64,000 nucleotides of DNA from Natronorubrum sediminis (GCF_900108095.1 NZ_FNWL01000002.1:230748-294747); one strand, 5' to 3'; positions 44,463-53,296 are shown, counted from the stretch's first letter. Notes: generated by a model from the sequence alone, not told the origin. Numbers and translations are program-made.

Positions 44463-46142
44463 TCACAGCCGCTCGTTTCTCGTGGCGAATCCGTATCGCT
44501 CGAGCGTGTCGAGCGTCTCGAGGTGATCGTCTCGTAACGTCACCTCGTCACCGCCCTCGCTGATCGCCGTTTCGACGGTCTCGATCAGTCGATCCGAGGC
44601 CATCACGTTCGGCACGCTGACGTACGTCGCTCCCTGCTCGAGGAACTCCGCTGCGGCTGCAGACGTTTCGGTGCGAACGATGACGTCGGCGTCGGTTTCG
44701 ACCTCGAGGACGGCCTCGCTGACGGGACGATGATCGACTGTCGAGACGATGAGGTCGGCGTCCGTTACCGCTGCCTTCGTCCACGGATACGTCGAGATCA
44801 CGTCACCGAAGACGTAATTTTGACACTCCGTCCGGATGTCGTCCCAGACCGCGGGATCGTTGTCGACGACGACGTACTCGCGCTCGAGTCGTTCACAGGT
44901 TTCGACGAGGCGACGGCCCTGTCGGCCGTAGCCGACGATAATCACGTGATCGTCGATGTCTTCAGAAACGTGACTCCGCTCGTCAATTTTGTTCGTCTGT
45001 CGGCTGGCGACGACTCGTTCGACGATCTCGTGATAAACCGGCTCTTCGTACCGTCTGGCGACTGACGTCAGAATCATCGTGAGGGCTGCCGCCAGGATGA
45101 TCGCCTCGAACAACGTCTGCGAGATGGTCTCGAACAAGTACGCCTGAATCGCGATGACGAGCGACAGTTCGCTGACCTGATTGAGACTCGCACTCGAGAG
45201 GAACGCGGTTCTGGCGTCGTAGCCCTCGTAGACGAACGAGAGCATGAGGACGAGCGGATTGACGAAGAGGACGAGCGTGACGAGAGCGAGGGCGACGGGG
45301 AAGACGGTGAGACTCGAGATCGAGACCAACGCGCCGAGCGTGACGAAGAAAATGGCGACGAAGAAATCTCGGATCGACGCGATGCCGTTTTGGACGCCGA
45401 GTGACGAGACTTCGTCGCTTCGAATCGCGATTCCGGCGGCGAACGCGCCCACGACGATCGAGACGCCGGCGTATTCGGCTCCCGCGAGGAACGCGATGAG
45501 GATCGAAATACTCGCCATCATCAACAGTTCGTCCGAGTCGCCGGCGAGTCGAGCGACGAGCGGGAACCCGTGTCGGTAGACGAGCAACGCGCCGAGGAGG
45601 AGGATCACGCCGTAGCCGATCTGGGAAGTAACTTGCGTCGAGGTGTATTGATCCGCGGTCAAGACGAGAATCAGTCCGATCGCGAGGAGGTCGTCGAAGA
45701 AGTGCACCGACGAGGCGAGCCTACCGTGAACGAGATTGCTCCGGATCTCGCGCTCGAGTTCGCGCGCGCCGACGATGGTCGAACTCAGCGTCGCCGCGAT
45801 GGCGAAGTAGACGGCGTTCTCGATGCTAAAGCCAAACAGAAGGTACGCGACGCCGATTGCGATCGGACCGACGACCAACAGTTGGGTAAACGCGGCCGTT
45901 TCGGCGTCTCTGAGGACCGATTTGATGCTCGAGAAATCGGTTCGGAAGCCGAAGGTGAACACGAGGAAGGCGATCCCCCACTGCGCGAGTTCGAGCAACT
46001 GCGTCTCCTCGATCGCGAGGCCGGCGACCACCCCCGCGAGGAGGTAGAACGGGATCGGCGAGAGCGATAGCTGATTGGCGATCAGCAGGAAGATCCCTGC
46101 GGTCACGAAGACGATCGCGAGCGTCGTGATCAGTTCAGTCAT
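44463..46142 (-). CDS. CPA2 antiporter with intact RCK domain (B'-type subunit, mirror copy)
   Basis: 559 residues from ATG 46142; a GTG at 46151 is less likely because the ATG sits in the coupling overlap ATGACTGA with the upstream gene. Organisation matches the B subunit at 42646: W-G-I-A-F-L-V-F-T-F-G-F-R, S-S-T-I-V-G-A-R-E-L, V-G-A-F-A-A-G-I-A-I-R, D-F-F-V-A-I-F-F-V-T-L-G-A and an RCK motif I-I-V-G-Y-G-R-Q-G-R-R-L. It converges on the B gene with 113 bp between stops. Confidence 0.9.
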   Translation of the reverse strand: MTELITTLAIVFVTAGIFLLIANQLSLSPIPFYLLAGVVAGLAIEETQLLELAQWGIAFLVFTFGFRTDFSSIKSVLRDAETAAFTQLLVVGPIAIGVAYLLFGFSIENAVYFAIAATLSSTIVGARELEREIRSNLVHGRLASSVHFFDDLLAIGLILVLTADQYTSTQVTSQIGYGVILLLGALLVYRHGFPLVARLAGDSDELLMMASISILIAFLAGAEYAGVSIVVGAFAAGIAIRSDEVSSLGVQNGIASIRDFFVAIFFVTLGALVSISSLTVFPVALALVTLVLFVNPLVLMLSFVYEGYDARTAFLSSASLNQVSELSLVIAIQAYLFETISQTLFEAIILAAALTMILTSVARRYEEPVYHEIVERVVASRQTNKIDERSHVSEDIDDHVIIVGYGRQGRRLVETCERLEREYVVVDNDPAVWDDIRTECQNYVFGDVISTYPWTKAAVTDADLIVSTVDHRPVSEAVLEVETDADVIVRTETSAAAAEFLEQGATYVSVPNVMASDRLIETVETAISEGGDEVTLRDDHLETLDTLERYGFATRNERL

Positions 46143-47871
46143 CGTCGTCACCTCTGGCTCCGGTCGGTCGCTCCTCGGGTCTGCGTCCTCGGTCGTCCCC
46201 GCGTTCGCGGATCTGCTCGATATCCCGTTCGATCGATTCGTAGAACGCCTCGCGGTCGGTGACGTAGCGCTCGAGGTACTCGCCGAGTTTCTCGGCAGTC
46301 AGTTGTGTACTCATGATGACGTAATCCGCACCGCGGTCGTAGAGGTCGCGGGCGTCGTCGATTCGCTCGGCCTCGACGAAGGTGATCGCATCCTCGTCGA
46401 CTTCCTCGAGCAGCGCGCGGTTGACGTCCGGTTGGACGGTCGAACTCAGGACGAACGACGCGTTCTTCAGGTTCGCCGCCTTGCGGATCTCGCCGTGGCG
46501 GAAGTCGCCGTAGATGTACTCGTAGCGACCCTCGTCTTCGAGCGCTTCGATGTGGTCCGTCTGTCGGTCGATGATGACCACCTCGCCGTACTCGTCCTCG
46601 AGGATGGGCAAGACGCGTTCCGTGATCTCGTCGTACCCGATCGCGATTGCGTGGTCGTCGTACTCCTCGAGGTCGACGTCGCCTTTGCCTTCGGACTCGA
46701 AGCGGCTGAACCACGGTTGGGCGTGGCCGTAGATGGTGTGATTGTAGTTGATGATGTACGTCGAGACGCTCATCGTCAGTAGTGCCATCAGGCTGAGATA
46801 GCCGAGCACGTCAGTGCCGATGTATCCCTGTTGGACCGCGAGCGCGCCGACCACCAGCGAGAACTCGCTGACCTGCACCATGTTGATCGCCCCGAGGAAC
46901 GACGTTTCGACGCTGAAGTCCTCCCGGTCGATCAGGTAGAACATGATCCAGAAGTTGCCGACCATCAACACGACCGACGCGACGATCGCCTCGAGCCAGT
47001 AGGCGAGTAAGTCGTCGGCGGCCAGTTGCAAGCCGATACTGACGAAGAAAATCAAGATGAAGAAGTCCGTAATCGGCGTGATTCGATCCTCGAGTTCCTT
47101 GCTGTAGGGCAACTGGGCGACGCTGATGCCCGCGAGGAAGGCACCGACCTCGAGCGAGAGGTCGAAGTACTCCGAGATGGCGATGAAGAAGAACGCCCAG
47201 GCGATGGCGACAACGAGGAAAACGTCCTTATTGTCCGCAATCCGCCTGAAGAGACCGGGGAGTAAGTACCGCGAGGAGGCGATGGAGAAGAGACCGATGA
47301 AGGTCATCATGACGGCGATGACGCCGAGTGTCGTCGCGATTTCACTCGCACTACTGAGTTCGTCAGCGCCGAGCAACGCGAGGACGACGACGAGGTAGAT
47401 GTCCTGGACGATGAGGACGCCGACGTCGATCTTGCCGGGCAGAGAGGTAATTTCGTTCTTGTCGGTGAGAATTTTGACGATGATCGGCGTCGCCCCGAAG
47501 ACGGTCGCGAGCGCGATGATGACGATCTCGGTTGGGTCGAAGCCGAGCGCCCACGCGACGGCGAGCGCGAGCGCCGTCTGAAGGATCGTCTGCCAGACGG
47601 CGATGTTGACGATCGGGCGGAGGATCTCTCGGATATCGTCGAAGCGCATCTTCATCCCGAGTAAGAACAGCAAAAATCCGAGGCCGAGTTCGGCCATGCT
47701 CTCGACGAGTTCGCCCTCGGAGACGATGTCGAACATCACCGGGCCGAGAATCAGCCCCGTCAGAATGTAGGCGATGATCGTCGGCTGGCCCGTCTGGCGG
47801 GCGAGCAAGCCGACCGCTGTCGCAGCGACGATGATGATAGCAAAGTCGGCAGCGAGAGCAATTTCGCTCAT
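46135..47871 (-). CDS. CPA2 cation:proton antiporter with degenerate RCK domain (A'-type subunit, mirror copy)
   Basis: 578 residues, the counterpart of the A subunit at 40899: A-R-Q-T-G-Q-P-T-I-I-A-Y-I-L-T-G, L-G-F-L-L-F-L-L-G-M-K-M and V-G-A-F-L-A-G-I-S-V-A-Q-L-P-Y-S-K-E. Its RCK-like region reads H-A-I-A-I-G-Y-D-E-I-T-E-R-V, again without the glycine triad, and keeps the same D-A-R-D-L-Y-D-R-G-A segment as its sister. It is first of its two-gene operon and overlaps the B' gene by 8 bp. The C-terminus has a charged tail (~40 residues) absent from the A copy. Confidence 0.9.
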   Translation of the reverse strand: MSEIALAADFAIIIVAATAVGLLARQTGQPTIIAYILTGLILGPVMFDIVSEGELVESMAELGLGFLLFLLGMKMRFDDIREILRPIVNIAVWQTILQTALALAVAWALGFDPTEIVIIALATVFGATPIIVKILTDKNEITSLPGKIDVGVLIVQDIYLVVVLALLGADELSSASEIATTLGVIAVMMTFIGLFSIASSRYLLPGLFRRIADNKDVFLVVAIAWAFFFIAISEYFDLSLEVGAFLAGISVAQLPYSKELEDRITPITDFFILIFFVSIGLQLAADDLLAYWLEAIVASVVLMVGNFWIMFYLIDREDFSVETSFLGAINMVQVSEFSLVVGALAVQQGYIGTDVLGYLSLMALLTMSVSTYIINYNHTIYGHAQPWFSRFESEGKGDVDLEEYDDHAIAIGYDEITERVLPILEDEYGEVVIIDRQTDHIEALEDEGRYEYIYGDFRHGEIRKAANLKNASFVLSSTVQPDVNRALLEEVDEDAITFVEAERIDDARDLYDRGADYVIMSTQLTAEKLGEYLERYVTDREAFYESIERDIEQIRERGDDRGRRPEERPTGARGDDDD

Positions 47872-47977
47872 CAGGAAGTCAGTTCATTGTACTCTTTTCC
47901 TGTCCTGCCTTTAGGCGTTGTCTTCTCAACTTTCACCGCCGCCGCTCGTCGATCCAACAGCCACTGCTGTCCCCTCG

Positions 47978-48352
47978 TCACTCCGCGTTCTCGAGTCCTT
48001 CGATCAGAAACTCGGCCGACGAAAGGTTCGTCGCCAGCGGGATGTTGTGAACGTCACAGATTCGCAACAACGCCGAGATATCGGGCTCGTGGGGCTGGGC
48101 GCGCAACGGATCGCGAAGAAAAATGATTCCGTCGAGTCGCCCGTCTGCGACCGCTGCACCGATCATCATGTCGCCCCCGTAGGGACCCGATTCCGTGCGT
48201 TCGACCTCGAGGTCGGTCTCCGCTACCAGTCGTTTGCCGGTCGTCCCGGTCGCGACCAGTTCGTAGTCGGACAACTGCTCCTCGTGGCTTCGGGCGAACT
48301 CGACGAGGTCCGGCTTTGGCTCGTCGTGGGCGATGAGCGCGACGCGGGTCAT
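47978..48352 (-). CDS. mgsA: Methylglyoxal synthase
   Basis: 124 residues. The enzyme converts dihydroxyacetone phosphate to methylglyoxal and phosphate. It shows the N-terminal V-A-L-I-A-H-D-E-P-K-P, the phosphate-binding A-T-G-T-T-G-K-R-L and the catalytic-region S-G-P-Y-G-G-D-M-M-I-G. L-R-D-P-L-R-A-Q-P-H-E-P-D and C-D-V-H-N-I-P-L-A-T-N follow, all family signatures. Length is normal. It lies just downstream of the carbamoyltransferase gene on the same strand (72 bp). Confidence 0.93.
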   Translation of the reverse strand: MTRVALIAHDEPKPDLVEFARSHEEQLSDYELVATGTTGKRLVAETDLEVERTESGPYGGDMMIGAAVADGRLDGIIFLRDPLRAQPHEPDISALLRICDVHNIPLATNLSSAEFLIEGLENAE

Positions 48353-48424
48353 ACTGGCTGGTCGACCCCTGCAGAAATAATGCTACGGTGTGGGACACGC
48401 CCGACGAACGGAACCCGAACCGCG

Positions 48425-50191
48425 CTAGTCGTCCGCGAGCACCGTTTCCCCAGCGCTCGCTGGCGAGATGTTGCTCGAGGCCGGTTTCGTCACGAGACAG
48501 TCCTCGAGGACGAGCACGTCCAGTCCCATGCCGTAGAAGTCCTTGAGCGCCTCGGTGGGCGTGTTGACGATGGGTTCGCCGTTGTCGTTGAACGACGTGT
48601 TGAGGAGGACGGGCACTCCCGTCACGTTCTCGAACTCCTCGAGCAGCCGATAGTAGCGCGGATTTTGCTCCTCGCGGACGGTCTGTGGCCGGGTCGTGTC
48701 GTCAGCGGGGTGGACGATCGCCTCGAGGTCGGCTCGTTTCTCCTGGCTCACGTCGAACGTGTCGATCATGAACGGACTCTCCGTCGCGTCCTCGAGGTAG
48801 GTTTCGGCTGCCGACTCGTGCATCGAGGGGGCAAACGGCCGCCACTCCTCTCGGTGTTTCACGAATCGGTTCACTCGATCGCGCGAGGCCTCCGTTCTGG
48901 GGTCTGCGAGAATGCTCCGATTGCCGAGTGCGCGCGGGCCCAACTCCGCCCGTCCCTGAAACCAGCCCACGAGTGCGCCGTCGGCGATCAGTTCCGCAAC
49001 CCGTCGCTCCAGATCGTTCGGTTCGGAGTACGCGACTTTGTTCGTCTCGAGGAGTGTGCGGATCTCGTCGCTCTCGTACTCCGGGCCCCAGTAGGCGGTC
49101 GTCATCGGCTCGACGTCGGCCGGCCGCTGGTCGATCCAGCCGCCGCCGAGGGCCAGTCCCGCGTCGTGTGCAACCGGCTGGACGAACACGTCGTCGACCG
49201 CGGAGAGTTCTCTGACCGTCTTGTTCAACTTGCAGTTGAGGACGACGCCACCCGCCAGCCCCACGTTCGACGTGCCGAGGCGTCGGGCGTACGTCTCGAC
49301 TAACTCCGCGACGGACTCCTCGAGGAGTTTCTGGGCGGTGTGTGCGAGGTCCTTCTCGAATTGGTCGAACTCGCCCGTCGGTTCGGAGGGTGGCCGACCG
49401 AGGAGTTCCTCGAGCGTGTCGACGCCGTGTTCGGTCCCCCACCGACCGGTGAGAGCCGTGACGTCGTAGTCGACTCCGGTGTCGATCGCCTCTCGAAGCC
49501 GTCGTTCGATCGCTGGATTGTCCTCGCCGTAGGGGGCGAGGCCCATCACTTTCCCCTCGCCGTTGTACATCCGATAGCCGAGGTAGTTCGTGACGGCGGC
49601 GTAGAACAGTCCCCAGCTATTGGGGTGTTCGTACGTCCGGACGCGTTCGAGTCCGTCGGGAGTCGCGTGCCAGATGACGGTCGACTCGTACTCGCCTTTT
49701 GCGTCGATGGTGACGACCAGCGCCTCCTCGAACGTCGATGGGTGGAACGCGGTCACGGCGTGACACTCGTGATGAGAGCGACACTCGATGGGCGGCACGG
49801 GGGTGTCGATCTGCTCGAGTCGGGATTCGACGATCCGCGTCGGCATGAACCGCGCCATGAACTGGTCTCTGGCGACGTTCTGGAGGTGTGATACCTTCCG
49901 GAGCGTGCTGTCGAGTTGCCTGGTGTTCTTCAGATAGTGGCCGAGGATGTTCGACCGAAGCGATGGATCGTACGGCAAGACGATCTTCTCGACGTCCGTG
50001 AGGGAGATTCCCTCGTACTCGAGGCAGGCGCGAATCGCCTTCTCCGGAAAGGTGTCGACCGCGTGCTTCTCTCGAGTGAGGCGCTCTTCTTCGATGGCGA
50101 AGACGAGTTCGCCGTCGTCGAACAACGCCGCACTCGGGTCGTGCTGTCCGTAGAGGTCGATCGCTGGTTTGAACGCGAGGTGGTAGCTCAT
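48425..50191 (-). CDS. NodU/CmcH family O-carbamoyltransferase
   Basis: 588 residues. It transfers a carbamoyl group from carbamoyl phosphate, via an adenylate intermediate, to a hydroxyl of a sugar or other acceptor. The N-terminal ASKHA-like Kae1-type domain shows H-D-P-S-A-A-L-F-D-D-G, F-A-I-E-E-E-R-L-T-R-E-K-H and H-H-E-C-H-A. The segment V-G-L-A-G-G-V-V-L-N-C-K-L-N follows. The C-terminal domain has G-R-A-E-L-G-P-R-A-L-G-N-R-S-I-L and V-L-L-N-T-S-F-N. The next upstream gene (72 bp away, same strand) is an alkaline-phosphatase-fold phosphodiesterase; together they suggest modification of a surface glycan or lipid. The acceptor is unknown. Confidence 0.9.
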   Translation of the reverse strand: MSYHLAFKPAIDLYGQHDPSAALFDDGELVFAIEEERLTREKHAVDTFPEKAIRACLEYEGISLTDVEKIVLPYDPSLRSNILGHYLKNTRQLDSTLRKVSHLQNVARDQFMARFMPTRIVESRLEQIDTPVPPIECRSHHECHAVTAFHPSTFEEALVVTIDAKGEYESTVIWHATPDGLERVRTYEHPNSWGLFYAAVTNYLGYRMYNGEGKVMGLAPYGEDNPAIERRLREAIDTGVDYDVTALTGRWGTEHGVDTLEELLGRPPSEPTGEFDQFEKDLAHTAQKLLEESVAELVETYARRLGTSNVGLAGGVVLNCKLNKTVRELSAVDDVFVQPVAHDAGLALGGGWIDQRPADVEPMTTAYWGPEYESDEIRTLLETNKVAYSEPNDLERRVAELIADGALVGWFQGRAELGPRALGNRSILADPRTEASRDRVNRFVKHREEWRPFAPSMHESAAETYLEDATESPFMIDTFDVSQEKRADLEAIVHPADDTTRPQTVREEQNPRYYRLLEEFENVTGVPVLLNTSFNDNGEPIVNTPTEALKDFYGMGLDVLVLEDCLVTKPASSNISPASAGETVLADD

Positions 50192-50263
50192 GGGTTCGTC
50201 AAATCACTCGGTGTGGATTGCTGCCGGGTCGTCGAAGCGGACTGGCCATCGCCGTCTGCACGA

Positions 50264-51928
50264 TTACTGAACATACCCGAGGTCCTCGAGTCGGCTTTCG
50301 ACTCCCGAATCGACGGCGTCTGCCGCCTCCCCGTGGTACGCGGGATAGGACATCGGTTCGGATTCCTCGACGATCGGGAGCACGCGTCCGTCCATCCGAT
50401 CACTGTAGGGAACGCCGAGGGCGGAGAGAATCGTCGGCGCGACGTCGAAGAGGTGTGCGTCCTCGACCGGCACCGAGGCGTCGATTCCCTCCCCGCTCGC
50501 GGCGAAGACACCCTCGAGTTTGTGGTTCCAGGGTTCCGTCGTCTCGTCGAAGTATCCCTCAGCGGGTTCCGCGGAGAGGAAGTGCTGGAAGTCGTTCGGA
50601 ACCGTCACGATATCGACCGCGCGGTCGGTGTAGGGCCCCTCGAAGTACGCCTCTCGCGGTGCGACTTCCTGGAAAACCGGCTCGCCGTCGGGTGCCTCCG
50701 CCGACTCGAGTTCGCGGATGAGTGCCGCGCGGACGTCGTCGTACTCCTCTTGTGGGACTACTCCCTCGGGATCGCGACCCTCGACGTTCATCCGCACGCC
50801 TAGTTCGGTTCGCGCACGGACGTAGGCCTTCGAGTTCGGGAAGTCGACCTGTTCGTTTCCAGTTCGGACGACGCCATCCGGCGCGTGCTCCTTCGCGAAT
50901 TCGGCGAGCCCGAGTCGCTCGAGGACCCGGCCGATTCGGTGGGTCGTCATGCCGAGGCTCGCTAACCCTGCGGCGAGGCGTTCGACGGTGCCCGGTTCCC
51001 ACTCGTCGGCTTGTTCGCCCTCGCGAAGGTCGTCTCGCATGACGTTCCACGTCGGCATCCCCTTCCCGCCGAGGGTGGTCTCGACGTAGCCGGCGTTCTC
51101 GAGGAAGGTGTTGACGCGAAACTCCGGTTTCTCGTAGCGGCCAATGCCGTGATCGCTCGCGATGAACACCTGTCGTGGGTTACAGGACTCGAGGACCTCG
51201 CCGATCTGTTTGTCCGTCTCGGCGTAGACCTGTTTGACCTTCTCCCACTCGCCTTCGAACTCGTGGAAGACGGTGTCGGTCTTCTGGAACTGCAAAAAGC
51301 CGAAGTCCGGCTCGAAGCGATCGCTGAGATACTGGAACGCTTGCCCCCGCATCGAAACGAGCGAGCAGTACTCGTCCATCTTTTCAGCAGGCGACAGCGA
51401 GTCGTCGCCCCTCGAGTATTCGGGATAGACGCGATACTCGCCGATCTCCTCGCGAACGTCGTCGAGGATTCCCGTCGGGTGACACGGCGGATCTTCCGGG
51501 CCGATAAACCCGGGGATAATCGCGCCGTCGATATCGTCCGGCGGATGCGTTACCGGTACGTTGACGACGACACTCGAGCGATCGTGGTGGTCGAGCAGCG
51601 TCCAGAGTCGATGTGCGCGAACGTCGTCACCTTTCACGACGTGGAAGTCGTAGCCGTCGAAGCCAGTGAATCCGTAGACGCCGTGCTTCCCGGGATTGAC
51701 GCCGGTGAACATGGAAGGCCAGGCGCTCGGCGTCCACGGCGGAATCTGTGACTCGAGTTCGCCACTCACGCCCGTCTCGAGAAGCGACTCGAGGTTCGGG
51801 ATCACGTTTTCGTCCGCCAGCCGGTCGAATACCGAGAGGCAACCGGCGTCGATTCCGATGAGTAAGGCGTCCATCCGGTTTCGACCCGACTCCCCGTCCG
51901 TCTGGTCGGCCGCTGCATTCCGTGTCAT
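50264..51928 (-). CDS. Alkaline-phosphatase-superfamily phosphodiesterase/nucleotide pyrophosphatase-like protein
   Basis: 554 residues. The first metal Asp is in L-L-I-G-I-D-A-G; the nucleophile region is P-P-W-T-P-S-A-W-P-S-M-F-T-G, with a Thr as in phosphodiesterase/pyrophosphatase members. N-P-G-K-H-G-V-Y-G-F follows, and later I-A-S-D-H-G-I-G. The tail S-R-L-E-D-L-G-Y-V-Q is shared with the two sulfatase-like proteins at 35-37 kb. The ATG at 51928 has an AT-rich element (AATATTACTTAT on the + strand) about 35 bp upstream. A start at Met19 (51874) is possible. Probably co-transcribed with the carbamoyltransferase gene. Confidence 0.85.
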   Translation of the reverse strand: MTRNAAADQTDGESGRNRMDALLIGIDAGCLSVFDRLADENVIPNLESLLETGVSGELESQIPPWTPSAWPSMFTGVNPGKHGVYGFTGFDGYDFHVVKGDDVRAHRLWTLLDHHDRSSVVVNVPVTHPPDDIDGAIIPGFIGPEDPPCHPTGILDDVREEIGEYRVYPEYSRGDDSLSPAEKMDEYCSLVSMRGQAFQYLSDRFEPDFGFLQFQKTDTVFHEFEGEWEKVKQVYAETDKQIGEVLESCNPRQVFIASDHGIGRYEKPEFRVNTFLENAGYVETTLGGKGMPTWNVMRDDLREGEQADEWEPGTVERLAAGLASLGMTTHRIGRVLERLGLAEFAKEHAPDGVVRTGNEQVDFPNSKAYVRARTELGVRMNVEGRDPEGVVPQEEYDDVRAALIRELESAEAPDGEPVFQEVAPREAYFEGPYTDRAVDIVTVPNDFQHFLSAEPAEGYFDETTEPWNHKLEGVFAASGEGIDASVPVEDAHLFDVAPTILSALGVPYSDRMDGRVLPIVEESEPMSYPAYHGEAADAVDSGVESRLEDLGYVQ

Positions 51929-52287
51929 TCGAATACGCGACTATGGCGCGGGAACGCTGATAAGTAATATTTGGACAAGTACCGCGTTCACGCTGACAGC
52001 GCTAGCACCGCCAGCATCGCCTGCTACTGTCCTCAGACCGCCCTCTCCGAGAATTTAGCAACAGTTTCACTGGTGAAACAGTCACCTAACAGCTCGGTAA
52101 AGCGCCTCTCTGTCCGGATTCTCGCCTTGGCTGATTCGGCCGGTCTACAGTGTCACAGGAGGGGAATTTTTTCGTCACAATGGCCCGCCCACCCCCGTGT
52201 CGAGTGGTATCACCCGTCTACAGATGCTCGAGTCGAGCACGAATGGAGCCGGAAGCGTTTTTCCCGCAGAGTCAGAGGATTCACTCG
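51929..52287. other. Divergent intergenic region with a GTTTCAC palindrome
   Basis: About 360 bp between the phosphodiesterase (minus) and VOC (plus) genes. It carries the likely minus-strand promoter near 51962-51970 and a near-perfect palindrome at 52064-52079. No protein-like ORF was seen; the open frames are Ser/Ala-rich. Confidence 0.5.
52064..52079. promoter_or_regulatory. Palindrome GTTTCAC-TG-GTGAAAC, possible regulator site
   Basis: Perfect 7-bp inverted arms around TG, in a divergent intergenic region, the shape of a dimer-binding operator. A looser TTTCA-N5-TGAAA lies at 33254-33268 upstream of the propeller gene. Function is a guess from symmetry. Confidence 0.3.
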
Positions 52288-52707
52288 ATGACGTCACTCA
52301 GCGCCCACCACGTCGGAGTTACCGTTCGCGATCTCGAGGAGATACTACCGTTTTATCGAGACGTCCTCGGTCTCTCCGTCGCCGACCGATTTCACGTCGG
52401 CGGAGAGGCGTTTTCCGACGCCGTCGGCGTTGGGGACGCACACGGCGAGTTCGTCCACCTCGAGGCCGACGGGATCCGTCTCGAACTCGTCGAGTACGAT
52501 CCTGCCGCACGAGCGACACCCGCAGGCGGACTCAACCAGCCCGGTGTGGTCCACGTCGGGCTCGACGTTCCAGACCTCGAAGTGTTCGCGAACGAGCTCC
52601 CCGACGACGTTGAGACGCTCAGCGAGCCACGGACGACGGAGAGTGGCACGTCGATTCTCTTCCTTCGGGACCCCGAGGGTAACCTGATCGAAATTCTCGA
52701 ATCCTGA
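52288..52707 (+). CDS. VOC (glyoxalase I/bleomycin-resistance-like) family protein
   Basis: 139 residues with two beta-alpha-beta-beta-beta modules: H-H-V-G-V-T-V-R-D-L-E-E-I-L-P-F-Y at the start and V-H-V-G-L-D-V-P-D-L-E at about residue 90. The end F-L-R-D-P-E-G-N-L-I-E-I-L-E is the hallmark metal-ligand strand. Candidate metal ligands are the His of the first strand, a mid-module Glu or His, the His of V-H-V-G-L and the final Glu. Substrate unknown; methylglyoxal detoxification is conceivable given the nearby mgsA but not shown. Start ATG 52288. Confidence 0.85.
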   Translation: MTSLSAHHVGVTVRDLEEILPFYRDVLGLSVADRFHVGGEAFSDAVGVGDAHGEFVHLEADGIRLELVEYDPAARATPAGGLNQPGVVHVGLDVPDLEVFANELPDDVETLSEPRTTESGTSILFLRDPEGNLIEILES

Positions 52708-52810
52708 GAAAACGAGGGCGATACCAAGTGAGTGACACACATAGTGAACTGACCGTTCGCCGCTCTGGTGTCCTCGAGAAATCTGATCTACGACAGTGAA
52801 CAGAGACGAG

Positions 52811-53095
52811 TTACAACTGTGGTGGTGTCGACTCGAGTTTCGACCGAACTTCTTCGACCGTCGTCTCACAGGACGAACAGTGGCTTTTCTCGGAGTCGAT
52901 GTAGACCGTTTCACACGTTGAGCACTGAAAGAGGTTCCCCGGGGCATTGGGGTTCGGACTCGAGTGAGGGGTTGGCATTTTTCGGTCGACGGCATCGTTT
53001 GCTGGCGTCTCTTCGCTCGCGAAGAACGTGGAGCGAATACGGTTTCGAAGTTGACCGAGACGGGAGGTGGAGGTATCAGGTGTTCGTGTTGCCAT
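52811..53095 (-). CDS. Small zinc-ribbon protein
   Basis: 94 residues from ATG 53095. The N-terminal half is basic and polar (L-G-Q-L-R-N-R-I-R-S-T-F-F). The C-terminal half has a zinc ribbon: F-Q-C-S-T-C-E-T-V-Y-I-D-S followed by H-C-S-S-C-E-T-T-V. Such haloarchaeal ribbon proteins are of unknown function. The frame stays open upstream to 53392 but that part lacks protein character. Confidence 0.7.
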   Translation of the reverse strand: MATRTPDTSTSRLGQLRNRIRSTFFASEETPANDAVDRKMPTPHSSPNPNAPGNLFQCSTCETVYIDSEKSHCSSCETTVEEVRSKLESTPPQL

Positions 53096-53296
53096 ACTGT
53101 TGTCCACGGGTATACTACCGAAGTACTTGATGTCTAAAATATTTGGAAGTACGACGATCCGAAGGTGATGACTATCAGATTCCTGTGAGGCAGCAGACAC
53201 TTCGACGGCTGTCTGAAATGGCGCGTATACTGACTCCCAGCGGATCGACTCTACGGGATAGCAACCTTTTCGATTGCCCCCCACACACTCCCAGCC

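Noticed and set aside
47918-49303. 461-residue plus-strand ORF across mgsA and the carbamoyltransferase
   Set aside because: Antisense to two genes with clear catalytic motifs; its own composition is Val/Arg-rich without a domain.
52064-52079. Replication-origin (ORB-like) element
   Set aside because: The palindrome lacks the G-rich flank of haloarchaeal origin boxes, only one copy occurs, and no orc1/cdc6 gene is present.
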